The notes under the pieces: generated by a model | The model's input: only the letters and a program-made list of their open reading frames with translations | What the model was told of the DNA's origin: nothing | The model's database searches: none | NCBI GenBank assembly: GCA_947095535.1 | Contig: OX352774.1 | Location: forward strand, 82,460,416-82,524,415 | Origin: Poecilobothrus nobilitatus | Lineage: Eukaryota > Arthropoda > Insecta > Diptera > Dolichopodidae | Reading direction: 5' to 3' | Length of the DNA: 64,000 nt | Translations under genes and position numbers: made by a program | In this document: piece by piece, positions 12,311 to 23,260 of the stretch | Layout: every line of letters starts with the position of its first letter | Position numbering within the stretch: the first letter of the stretch is position 1

Positions 12311-15000
12311 GCAGTAATGTGTTTTGTAAAATTAATTGTTTTAATCAGAAATCTATTATCTGAAAGAATTCTAAAGATTTTTTCTTTTATTTTAAAACTT
12401 AAGGTGATTTTCTATAATTTATGTTAGATTTATAATCTGTACAATTTTTGATTTAATTCGATTTACTTTCATCTTTAAAAGATTTTTTTAGAACAGAAAT
12501 TTTTATATGTGAGTAAATGGTACTTTTTAAAAATCATTTAATAATGGGTAAATCATAAATATTAGAGAAGATTGTAATGTAACTAATAATATAACCACCC
12601 ACTATAATAATGGAAGTAGTAGAATCTAAGTTATAACATTATATTAGAATATTATGGTATAGCAGTTTCGTGGGGCCACCATATAAATCCAGGCCAGGGA
12701 TGGCGCCACCTATAAATCCACCTCTAGATAATTTTTTTTAGAAGATTTATTGAAAGTTTAGAAGAGTGTCTATGTAGAAGTATATTATAAACAAATGGAC
12801 TGATCGGACCAAATCAAAATAATAAGCACATTCATAGTTTTTTTTTTTTTTGTGAAAATGTTCTAAAAACTTTAATAGAGAATGTGTACTATACATATTT
12901 AGTTTAAAACCATATAATTAAAAACCAAAACAATTAGAGAGTTTTTATCTAATGTAAAAAAAGTTAAATTAGGACATTAAGGTGTTAAAAGTTTTATTAA
13001 TTGATTTTATTTTAATTTTATGTTTGATCATGTTTTAAGAATTAATATTGATAATATGAAAAGAAAAACATTATATTAAACTTATAATAATTTCGTTGGA
13101 TTACAAATATATATATATACATACATATATACATATAAATTTGTTAACATTATAAATTTTAGTAATTTTCATTGTTTATTTTTTTTTTATATTTTAAGTT
13201 TTTTTGTTTTTGATTATATGATAGTTTTTCTTTTGCTAAATAAAAAGTTTATTCTTTTATAATGTTAATTTTTTTTTCTTTATGTATTTTATATACACAC
13301 CATATATGTTTTATGTTATTGTTTCTGATTTCTTTTTTATTTCACTATTTTTGTTTTTTTTTTTGTAGAATCAGCAATAGTTTACGTTTGTTTTTCTTTT
13401 TGTGAGAATATCTTTGTTTATCTTTTTACAATATTATTATTATTATTTTTTATTTTTATTTTTTTTTTATTACTATTATTATTATAGTAAAATTATACAC
13501 ATTTGCACATATAAAGGATAACAACAAATAATAATTTACATTGCGGTAAGTTTGATCCTGTAGAGAGACAACCTACTTTTATTATTAGTTTACTTGAATC
13601 TTAACAAAAAACAAAAAACACAAAACAAAAAAACAAAAAAAAAAACAAAATGAAAATAGAAATAAAATGGAAAATTGTATGAAAAATTTAAGGCTTTCGA
13701 AGAATATAAGGAGTATAAGAGTATATGTTTATATATATGATATAGTAATAATATGCTGATAAAAAAATGGAAAATATGAAAATGTTATAAATAAAAAACC
13801 AAATAAAAATAAAAATAATAAAAAATAAAAAAAAAAATTCTATTAATTCTACTATAACGGTATAATTGAATTGTATTAACTGTATATCTCGTTCTTTAGG
13901 TTACCATATTTTATACAATTGTTTAATATTTTCGATTTATATTTTATAAAATTGAACTCTTAAGGGATACAACAAATTTTTGATTTAAACAGCAAATGCT
14001 GTTTTGTTTAATAGTTTAACAATTTTTTTTATATTACATATTTATTTTTTTTAATTTTGATATTACAATAGATAAATATAATAAGTTTTTATTTGAATTT
14101 ACAAAATTCATCTCTTTCAACTTCAATTCATGACTTGTTGTTTTCTTTTTTGTTGATGGATTCCCAATATCTGTTAAGACAACATTCTAGAAATACTTAA
14201 ATCTTTGTATACTGATTTTAATTGTACACATTGTTTCTAGTCTAGTATAGTCTAGTATGTATTGTGTATTATCTTTTGCTCTTTGAATCAAATATTATGT
14301 TTCATTCATATTCAGTCAGCCTGTCAGTAATCATTTGTTCTATTTTTTAAATTTTAAAGCAGGCAATTATATTATTAAAGTTAATGTAGTGTTATTTGTT
14401 AGTTTGTTACTTTTAAAGATCTATTTTTAATTTTTGTAATTTTTTACTTATTTTAAGTATTGATTTCAACTCAAGTATTTATTTTCGAGTGAGTTGGTTA
14501 AGCAATAAAATATTGCAAAGCGTACTGAAGAGTCCGAATAATGTTGTAGGACGAAACATTCCTAAAATTTATTTATTTCAAATCAAAAGAATCATTAATT
14601 GTGACTATCATTTCAATTCGTTCACATTTGCAAAAATTTGAAACCAAATTAATTTTCTGTGGTAATTTTCTATGATATTATATGATTTAAATTCAGTTTG
14701 CATTTCTTTGACATTTTACTTTTATTTTAACTTTTTCAATTTTTCTAAATATATTTTTCAAACTTTTTTTTATTTTTAGTTTTATTTGAATAATTTTATT
14801 TCTATCTAGCAAATTTTATAATTCCAATATGTTATCAATCATCGTTAATTAATGTTATAAGAATTTTCTCATTTAAAAACATTTTAGATTACAAATTTTA
14901 TGTTATCGTAAACTATTAACTATTTTTTTATTGCAACAAAAATAAACATAGCAGAATATCCCTATAAGTATGCAAAAAAAAAAAGAAGAAGATTAGTTTC
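12311..15000. other. AT-rich DNA, no gene recognised
   Basis: Low-complexity A/T tracts, including T-rich stretches at about 13160-13480 and A-rich ones at 13600-13840. A 16-bp near-duplicate GCCACC(A)TATAAATCCA pair sits at about 12674-12719. No tRNA-like or coding segment was recognised. Confidence 0.5.
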
Positions 15001-15002
15001 AA

Positions 15003-15245
15003 GTATAACCGTATTAACCGAAGGAGTGTGGGTTCGATCCCTGCACAGGTCGTAAGTGTTTTTTTCTTTACATACCCCCCTTACGACTAAATATAATGTA
15101 AATATATAGTATATAATATAAACAAAATAAATAATATTAGTATATAATTTAATAATAGTATAAAAACCTATAATGGCCTTAGTAGCCGATGGTTCAATAA
15201 TGTTGCATTACATTTATGTATGTAATATTAATATAAATAAATAAA
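15003..15245 (+). mobile_element. SINE-like relic with B box
   Basis: GGAGTGTGGGTTCGATCC followed by GCACAGGTCGTAAG (about 15023-15055) parallels the B-box region of the S1 SINE family, and CCTTACGACTAAATA follows. The right part (CCTTAGTAGCCGATGGTTCA, then a TAAATAAATAAAT tail) is not found in the other S1 copies. It may be an old S1 relative with a different tail or a fourth family. The A box is not convincing. Confidence 0.5.
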
Positions 15246-15480
15246 TAAAATTCTTTGAAACTCTTTTAAATGTTATACAAGAATTACTATTATTATTAAT
15301 TTGAAATCTCAAATCTGAAAAAGACTTCACTTTATGCAACTTTAGCTTTTATAGTTTTCAATCTTAAAAGTGAAATCGACGAGGGTATAGAATTTTAAGA
15401 AAAATATAATTATGGGCAGAATTTAACGTTATTAAAAATTTCACGAATATGTGCAGGTATCGTATATTCCTACAATAACC

Positions 15481-15851
15481 GCACATGGCGACACGGTGAT
15501 GATGACGTATATCTTATATATAAATTCACACTAATCGATAACGTTGACGTAGCGACATCGTACCGTAATGTATAAAATCCTTCTCAACCATACTTTACTT
15601 TTGACAGTAAAATGTCGTCGCTTAGTCGTTGCCATGTAGTATCAATTTATTATAAACGTTTATTATAAATAAAAATGAAAAATAAATCAAAATCATATAA
15701 TTGTTATGTGGGAAAAAGACAACATGAACACAACGCGAATTTAATATTATTTTATAAACAAATTTATAAAGGCAAAATAAGTCGCTTCAACGACTTATTT
15801 CTTCTTCAACGTCAGTTGTAGACACAATAAAAATTCGGTGTCGCCATATGC
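15481..15851. mobile_element. Small TIR element (MITE), family B
   Basis: Imperfect terminal inverted repeats: GCACATGGCGACACGG (15481-15496) and the complement of 15836-15851, GCATATGGCGACACCG, with 14 of 16 positions matching. The 371-bp element is less AT-rich than its surroundings and holds CG-containing words (GATAACGTTGACG, TAGCGACATCG) and a short palindrome AAGTCGCTTCAACGACTTA near 15780. It has no coding capacity. No target duplication is evident, so the superfamily is open. Confidence 0.5.
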
Positions 15852-17218
15852 TCTTAAAGGGGGAATATGCCATTATACAAGCATGTGGTCATAGTTTGAA
15901 ATTTGTTTAAATAATTGTAAAAACTTTGTAAATATTTTGAATAAAAAAATTTTGTTAGAGGGAAAATGGAGAAAACTTTACGAACTTAAATTTTCAAATT
16001 AAGCACGACTACAGTGAAGGTTAAACTTTCGTTCGGTTGAAAATCTATTCATTGTTTTATTACACCAGTAGATGCAAAAAAAATTGGGATTCAGAATTTT
16101 GAATATATGTACTCTTAAAATCCAAAAATTAAAATAATTATTTAATAGATTCATTATAAATTTCTAATTAGTATTTCGTTAACTTCTTGACTGGTTAAAT
16201 ATGACAACTGAACAAATAAATAAAATAAGCAGTTTAACCTTTCAAAAAAAATTGAATATTTCAGTTTAATTTCATTAAACAAAAAATTACTGTCATATAA
16301 ATTTATATATGTACATTTGTTATGCTTGTGATTTTGTATGTATGTATGTATGTTCTTTATATTCAAAATCAAATAACTGGAAGGTTTAATATTTTTATTT
16401 TGTTTATTATTTCTATTCAGACTAACTGACAAACAAATCGTTAATATAAGAGAATATTGTTAATATTATAAATTATTTTTATTTGTAATAAAAACAAAAA
16501 AAAAAAAAAATAACATTATAGTCAACAACAACAACTTATTTTGAAACGTATTAATAATATATAATCTATGTATATATTATATACATACATATGTTTTTCA
16601 GGCACCGTAACACAAGACTGTGTTTGAAAGTATCTGTAAATTACAAAAAAAAAAAAAAAAAATTCTTGCTTTTATAAATACATTTTTTGATAAGTATGCG
16701 ATGGATGTAAGGATAATGAATCAACAATTGCACCAATTGTAACCAAAATAATATGCAACTATGTAGAATCAATGTTTTCTATTTATATAAGTGTTTGGTC
16801 ATCTTCATTATTTATTTTGTACAAAAATAAAGAAGAATTGAGGAAAAAAAAAAAAAAATATTTTTTTGGGTTATAATCAAAAAAATTACAAGTTTGGAAA
16901 AGAAAATAGAATAGAAAATTAGTTCCTGCTTTGTATAGTATTAGTGTATAGATTAAGTTAACATTTTGTATGTTATAAAAAAGGATGAAACAGACAAAAG
17001 TCAGAAAAATTATTTAAATAACAAAAACAAAAAAATGGTACCATTTACATTTGAAATCAAAACATTTTATATTATAATCCTAAAATAACTTTTTGTTCAT
17101 CAGATGCCTTTTAATATGTTTTTCTTTTAGTTAAATATTTAAAAATGTTGCAACCGGTCATATAAGTTAAATTATTTTGATTGTAATCAAAAACAAGACA
17201 ATGTAAAATCAAAGATTT
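15852..17218. other. AT-rich DNA, no gene recognised
   Basis: It holds a short ATGT/TGTA microsatellite near 16335-16352 and A-runs at 16494-16510 and 16645-16662. The reverse reading frame at 16154-16432 is asparagine- and isoleucine-rich with no recognisable domain. Confidence 0.5.
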
Positions 17219-18620
17219 TTAAAGGTGTACATTTTTCAAAAGACAATTAAAACCGTTTAGAATATTGTGACTTGCACCAAATTTTTTAATTTTTTTTAGA
17301 ATTTTATAAAAAAGAAAAATATATTTCGAAAAATTAAGTGAAAAAAATTGAAAAAAAATCAGATATTATTTTTTTATTTAATTTTTTTTTATCTTAGTAA
17401 CTTTAATTAGGAGGATTATTTTAGTAGGAGCTTTAATTTCTTTTTATCTTAGTAACTATAAATTTGCACAGGAGTTCAAGTTATAGATGTCTAAAAATAA
17501 AGTTTTTCTGAGGTAACAAATATTAATTCTAAAAGATCTTTCTTATCTCAAAATTTTGAGATTCTATCTATAAGTGTTCTGGAGATATGAAGGGAGCAAA
17601 ATCTTACAAAATTTTGTTTCCACATAACGATAAATTTAAATACTTAATTTCAAAAAATTGTGTAGTTTTTATATTGATTTATAAAATCTAAAAAAATGTC
17701 CTGTGGTCTTAAAGTTCAAAAAAGATGGCCAGGCAGTTTAGTGTTTAGTGTTGCTGGATGCCAGGTTATCGAGACATTCCTGCAAATGAAAAAGCTGATG
17801 AACTTGTAAGAATTGGTACAACCTTACAGGTTCTGCCGGATAAAGTAAGATTAGGTACACCTCTATCCACAAGCAAAACGTTAATGTCAAGGGGAATAAC
17901 GGATACTGTAAATAACCAATGGTCAAACTTGAAGTCGTGCAACATCACAAGACTGATATGGCCTAAAACCGATTTAAGACGATTTAATGATCTACTTTCT
18001 CTTAAAAGGGCAGATATTGGAGTGACGATGAGTTTAAGCTCCGGTCACTTTCTAATAGGGAAGCATGCCAAAAGACTTGGCTTATCCACAAACGACTGCT
18101 GTAGAGCCTGCAAAGATGAAGAAGAGGAAGATACAAGTTTTCATTTCCTTTGCACATGCCCACCCTTGTCGGCTAAAAGAAACACCCATTTTGAGACAAT
18201 ATCTCTTCAATAATCTCAGCGATCTAGAAGGTAAAAATGTGACGAGCATACTTGGTTTGGCAAAATCTCAAATTAGTTTTAAAGAGTGCAGGGATAGAAA
18301 AGTTTCTATTTGGTATTACAATGAACCAAATATATTCTAAGTGTGCTTTTTCAGCAGCCACTTTAACCTAATGTTTAAAAAATAGTAAGTAAAACTTGAG
18401 ATATATACATATACATTCTTGAAAATATGGCTTATTTTCAAATTGAATTTTCAGGCGCTGTAGCTTTGCAATGGGTGGGACTATATAAAAAAGTTGTTAT
18501 ACAACAGTAATTGTAAGAGTAGGAGTAGGAGTTTTCGAAACAGACAGACAGACGGACAGACAAAGTGAACTAATAAGTAAATTATTCGAATTGTTTTTGA
18601 AAAATGTTAAAAACGGTTTG
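17219..18620 (+). mobile_element. Family X element interrupted by a non-LTR retrotransposon
   Basis: The left half (17219-17723) matches the family X head and body: AACCGTTTAGAATATTGTGA, GACTTGCACCAAATTT and CACATAACGATAAATTTAAA. The right half resumes at about 18373 with AAAACTTGAGATATATAC, GGCGCTGTAGCTTTGCAATG and the GACAGACAGACGGACAGACA run at 18542-18561, ending near GAAAAATGTTAAAA. The order agrees with the uninterrupted copy at 62.39-63.21 kb, where these two halves are contiguous. The split dates the X insertion as older than the retrotransposon. No coding capacity of its own. Confidence 0.7.
17724..18372 (+). pseudogene. 5'-truncated non-LTR retrotransposon, RNase H and C-terminal zinc motif
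   Basis: The forward frame from 17749 begins just after a TAG and reads WMPGYRDIPANEKADEL. This corresponds to the RNase H motif WVPGHxGIPGNExADEL of jockey/R1-type elements, with H to Y and G to D changes. About 90 residues later comes the C-terminal cysteine-histidine motif CRACKDEEEEDTSFHFLCTCP (two segments, 18105-18165), typical of jockey-group ORF2 ends. Homology then continues in the next forward frame up to a stop near 18340, so a single-base frame change lies near 18165-18213. RNase H in live elements removes RNA from the RNA-DNA hybrid. Everything upstream (endonuclease, RT) is missing, as expected for incomplete reverse transcription. It lies inside a family X element. Imperfect direct repeats GTTCAAAAAA (17714-17723) and GTTTAAAAAA (18373-18382) may be the target duplication. 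Confidence 0.8.
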
Positions 18621-19327
18621 TGTATATGATACAAAAATTTAAAAATATTTCTATTACTATTGGTATTAACCCATTTACTTACCAAATTTTTTTTTTACCA
18701 ATATTTTTTTTTTTCTTTTTTTTTTTTATATTATATCAATAAAAAATATATTTACAATGTGTTTTTTAAATTAAAATTTAAAACTATGTATGACTAAATG
18801 ATGTGATTTAAATTTAAGACTTAAATAAGATCTGCAATTTCAATGAAGTTATAACTAATTAAAATCAATTAAACTTTAGCTATTGGTACTTTAATTATAA
18901 TAAATATTAGTAAAGTTGCTATAGTAAAAAAAAAATTAAATCCTATTTTAAAAATTTTAATTAAAATAGTATATAATTTGTGTAAATTGTATTGTATATA
19001 ATATTGGACTCTTTTTTGTATTATATGTATTGAGTTTTTTAGATAATTTTATAATTGGAAATAATTTAATTATATGGACGTATGGATGTATTTACTTTAT
19101 ATCATAATTAGTATTAAATTTGGTTTAAAATTTTAAAATATAATAAATTTGGTCAATTTATATAAATATACATTATAACATCTACGAATTTTCAATTTTT
19201 GTCTTCTAATAACTTTTAAAAAGAGTTCCGGAGATACGGAAAAGATTTTGTATGACAGTAAGATTTTGTTCTTACAATAACAGAAAAGTTTAAATTAAAT
19301 ATTCTAAAGTTATTAGTTTATATATTA
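18621..19327. other. AT-rich DNA, no feature recognised
   Basis: T- and A-rich sequence only. Nothing with coding or repeat structure was identified. Confidence 0.5.
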
Positions 19328-21926
19328 ACTAGCAGAGTACCCGGCGTTGCCCGGAGTATTTTATTGGTTTTATGAAATAAAAATTATTAACTTTTGTTTC
19401 TGCGTTAATTTAATTTATAGTTAACTTATTACCATGCATTTACAGATGCTGGTAGTTAATATTCTATTTTTATTACAAAAAATCTTTAAAGGAATTACTA
19501 ATCTATTGAGTACGCAATTACGGCGAAATGAGTTTTCACAATATATTCGTTAATATCGAAACATAAAATCGCATTTCAATTATAAAAGACCATAATGTAA
19601 TACATTGTTTTTCGTAAGTAATGTCACTTCATGTTTTTGTGAATTATCCTTTTAAGCACATTTTGAAAAATTTGCTATTAGGTTCGCTCTATCCCTGCGT
19701 CTGTTTACAAAACTTATATACTGTTTAATAAGGAGCAATAAAATATTAACTATGCATAGGTCTTTTAAAAGAGTAATGTTGAAAAACAACTTTTTTATGT
19801 ACCCTCACAGCTGGAGATCCTACAGCACCGACAGCTCTTCAAATTTTGAAAAACTTCTTTTTAAATGCATACATTTCAGGTTCTGTTTAACATATTTTCA
19901 ATATAAAAAACACATGATTGTTTTTTACCTTTATAAATCTACCAGAATTTTTTTAAGTTTACTTTTTCTAATTATGTTTTCAAATTAATTGACTAAAAAT
20001 ATGTGTAAAAATTGTATATGAATTAGAATGTAAAGTTTTCTGTTCTTTAAATATGTATGTACTCATTTTTGATTAAATGCTGTACAGAAATGTGATATAT
20101 AGTATTTTTAATATACGCACGTTATACATACTATATGTACATATTTCAATGATATTTTATGGGAAATATGTTATACCCATGCATCTTATAAAGCTAGACC
20201 GCACATGCATTTCTGAATGATGATGACATGATGACTGTCGTATGTAGGAGATTTTTTCTGTTTTTTAATGGCCGAAAATGTTATATTGTTAAGACTTAAA
20301 CACAGTATTCTTAAGATACTTAATAAGGTTATTTTAATTACTTTTATATATTAGAAATTTGCATTGAAAGGTTTTTATGGAATATTAAAAACAGTGTAGA
20401 TAAAAGTAAAGAGTGTTGGAAATATCTTTTTAATAATAATAACTATACCAAACATTGGGCAGAATATTTTTAAAAGGTTTTCGTGCGGAAATGGGCTAAC
20501 GAACGTTAACAAAAATTTATCACAGGCTTTATTTAGAACCGTAAATTCATCCTGCCAAATTAGACAAAAATTAGAAACAAAATTTTCTTTTGAAAGGCTA
20601 TCGTACAAATGGGTTAATGTATCACCGCAGAATTACTTAAATGAGCTTCTGCCTTGATATTGTACATTGCATTGATAAGTACATTGCAGTACTTGTGCCA
20701 ATGTTCAATTGGTCAAACAGTTTAAGCACGACAACAAAAAAATGAAAAACTTCATTGAGGCTTGATGCTGAAATGAGTTAATGCGTCGTAACAAAATCAA
20801 CTCAGTAAGCTTCTGTGGTAAAGAGCTACAGCTTTTGTGAATTTTCAACTCAGTTGGTCAAACCGTTTAAGCGCGACAACAAAAACATTAAGAAACTTCA
20901 TTGGACCGTGGTGCCGAAACAGGTTAGTGGATCGTAACCAAATCAAGTGAGTGGGCTTCTGCGGTGAAGAGCTACACTTTTGTAATTTTTCAACTCAATT
21001 GATCAAACCTTTTAAGCTCGACAACAAAGAAATTAAAAAATATCATTGAGGCCTGGTGCCGAAATGGGTTAATGCATTGTAACCAATTCAACGCAGTAGG
21101 TTTCTGTGCTAAAGAGTAACAATTTTGTAATTTTTCAACTCAATTGGTCAAAACTTTTAAGCGCGACAACAAAAAAATTAAAATACTTCATTGGGCCATG
21201 GTGCCGAAACGGGTTAATGGATCGTAACCAAGTCAATTGAGTGAGCTTCTGGAGTGAAGAACTACACTTTTGTAAATTTTCAACTAAATTGGTCACACCG
21301 TTTAAGCGCGACATTAAGGTAAATTAAAAAATTTCACTGAACCCTGGTGCCGAAACGGGTTAATGGATCCTAACCAAATTAATCTAGTAAGCTTTTCTTC
21401 TAAAGAGCAACAGTTTTGCAAATTTTCAAATCAATTAATGAAACCGTTTAAGCAGGACATCAAAAAAATTTAATGAACTTCGTTCGGCTCTCGTGCCCAA
21501 ACGGGTTACCAGAACTTTACAAAAATTCGTCTCAGGGGTTTTTTCAGACCATAAAACCGCCATACAAAATTGGACATGACATAAATCGGAAACAAAAAAT
21601 TTTTTGGAAGCCCGAACCCGAGTGACATATGGCAACCTAATTTCTTGGGTACACCACTAAATATGAGAAGAACATTTGTGCATATTTTCAACTCAATCGG
21701 TCAAACTGTTTAGGCAGAACAACGAAAAAACCAAAACGCTTTAAAATGCTCTCGGGCCGCAATGGGTTAATGAACCGAAACGCGATATAGCCTATAACTC
21801 CTTCCGGGGTCGTAGAAATGTTCCTGCAAAATTTGGTTGCAATCGGACTGGTGGTTTTTACGTGAATCCGTGCCAAACAAACAAACAAACAAACAAACAA
21901 ACAGAATTTCTTCCTTATATATTAGA
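19328..21926 (+). repeat. Interspersed unit with CCCGGCGTTGCCCGG head and (CAAA)n tail
   Basis: It begins ACTAGCAGAGTACCCGGCG then TTGCCCGGAGTATTTTAT (19328 on) and ends with a (CAAA)n run (21877-21902), then TTCCTTATATATTAGATT. Heads with the CCCGGCGTTGCCCGG word and tails of CAAACAAACAAA then TATATTAG are, from general knowledge, found dispersed in many arthropod genomes, but I cannot assign a transposon class. TATATATTA stands immediately outside both ends (about 19318-19327 and 21916-21924) and could be a target duplication or chance. The interior has decayed X-like phrases (19680-19900) and a tandem array. No convincing open frame was found. Confidence 0.55.
20611..21520 (+). repeat. 146-bp tandem array, about six to seven units
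   Basis: The landmark GAAACGGGTTAATGG or a close variant occurs at about 20611, 20772, 20918, 21059, 21205, 21351 and 21498. From 20772 the spacings are 146, 141, 146, 146 and 147. Each unit also contains TTCAACTCAATTGGTCAAAC, TTTAAGCGCGACAACAAAAA and GTGAGCTTCTG. The first and last units are the most diverged, the usual pattern for a local array. A relaxed unit also occurs near 21700-21780. Reverse frames across this array are chance frames. Confidence 0.8.
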
Positions 21927-22691
21927 TTTATAAAGTTTAAAATATTTCCAGTTGTTTGACATTTTTTAATTGAAAAAATATTAAACCGAACTTAAGATAT
22001 TTAAATTAAAACTATTTATGTAGTTAAAATTTTATTGTAATGCTAAAATGTAAAGTTTTTTAATAAGAACTTTTTATTTTTATTTTTACGCATTTGTGAA
22101 TCTCTAGGAAGGATACCATTGTACATAGTTGGGAGAAGAACATGGGGGAGGAAAATAGGACAAAAGGGAGGTATTGAAAGGTAAATTGGAAACGAACTTG
22201 AAAACATTTTTTGTGAATAACTGCAAATGTACATATATATATTTGCAAAGATATGTACATATAAAAAAGATATACAGCTCCAATATTAGACGAATGTTGA
22301 GAAGAATATCGCCTATTAAACGAAATATGCGATATTCCACTTTGTTAAGGTAACTCAATAACGTTTACGTGCTTATTGTACGCAATTGGATTGGATTGCG
22401 TGCCATCCAAACGTGCTTATTGTACTCCATTTTAGGTCGAATGTATACTTTATAGATATTAGACAGATCTATAAGAGAAAAATAAATTTTTCAATGAGAA
22501 AGAAAACACAAATATTTGGCAGCACTACATTAAAAATATGTTTATTACAAAAGTATTATTTGGTAATTTTAGTGTAAATGGGTGAGAGCAATAATGTGTT
22601 CTCAGTCGAATAGTTTGAGTTTAAATCAGCAAAAAAAAACCAGTTATTTGGGGTTTTTAATTTAATTCATGTATAAAAAGAATATTTTTTG
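21927..22691. other. AT-rich DNA, no gene recognised
   Basis: Overlapping reverse frames at 22043-22358 have no recognisable domain. A G-rich stretch on the plus strand (about 22130-22200, GGGGGAGGAAAATAGGACAA) is faintly like 49370-49440. Short near-repeats of ACGTGCTTATTGTACGCAATT and ACGTGCTTATTGTAC occur at 22367-22424. Confidence 0.4.
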
Positions 22692-22816
22692 GAGCCTGGT
22701 TAAGTCGCCAACCTTCCAATCGAAGGGTCTTGGATTCAAACCCCGGTTAGGTCATAAAAATTAAAAATATGTAATAATTTCATATCGTAATAATGTATAT
22801 CGTAAAACTAAGAGTA

Positions 22817-22915
<99 letters not shown>

Positions 22916-23260
22916 GCTGCTACAGTGACAGTGGGGTTCCTTCAATAAGTACCTCACGCAGTAAGGTGTTATATACTACTGCATATATTGTTGTAACGGC
23001 TATAGTCACTGTTAGCAAAATAGTAATAATAATAGGCGGATTCATTGCTTTCTTACAGTCCCACTCTCAATGTTTCCGCATCCATTTCCTATTCTTTCCT
23101 ATCCCTACTATCCTAGTCTATATACTGCGTTAGGTTTCATCCCATTATATTGGCGAAAGAGGGAGGTGGGTTTAGTCAGTAAGAATCTAAGCTTCCCCAG
23201 GGGGAATTCTTGGTGTCTTTGGAAGATTCCCAAATTATTTGAGGAAATGTTTTTTATTTG
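22692..23260 (+). mobile_element. tRNA-derived SINE, family S3, 5'-truncated
   Basis: It starts in the tRNA-like head at GCCTGGTTAAGTCGCCAACC and contains a B box variant (GGATTCAAACCCC, 22733-22745). A long (TAA)n tract and the S3 body follow: GCTGCTACAGTGACAGTGG, GTAAGGTGTTATATACT, AACGGCTATAGTCACTG. The family tail is GGGGGAATTCTTGGTGTCTT then TGGAAGATTCCCA. It pairs with the minus-strand copy at 9.3-10.0 kb across its whole length, which fixes the family structure: head, trinucleotide tract, body, tail. The forward frame at 23070-23261 is an accidental reading of the tail. Confidence 0.8.
22821..22914. repeat. TAA trinucleotide microsatellite
   Basis: About 31 uninterrupted TAA units inside an S3 SINE. 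The other S3 copy has short ATT tracts at the same place, so the array grew from a seed within the element. It is likely to vary in length between individuals. Confidence 0.95.

Noticed and set aside
20611..21520. CRISPR-like array
   Set aside because: The units repeat along their whole 146-bp length and there are no unique spacers. It is an ordinary tandem array in eukaryotic DNA.
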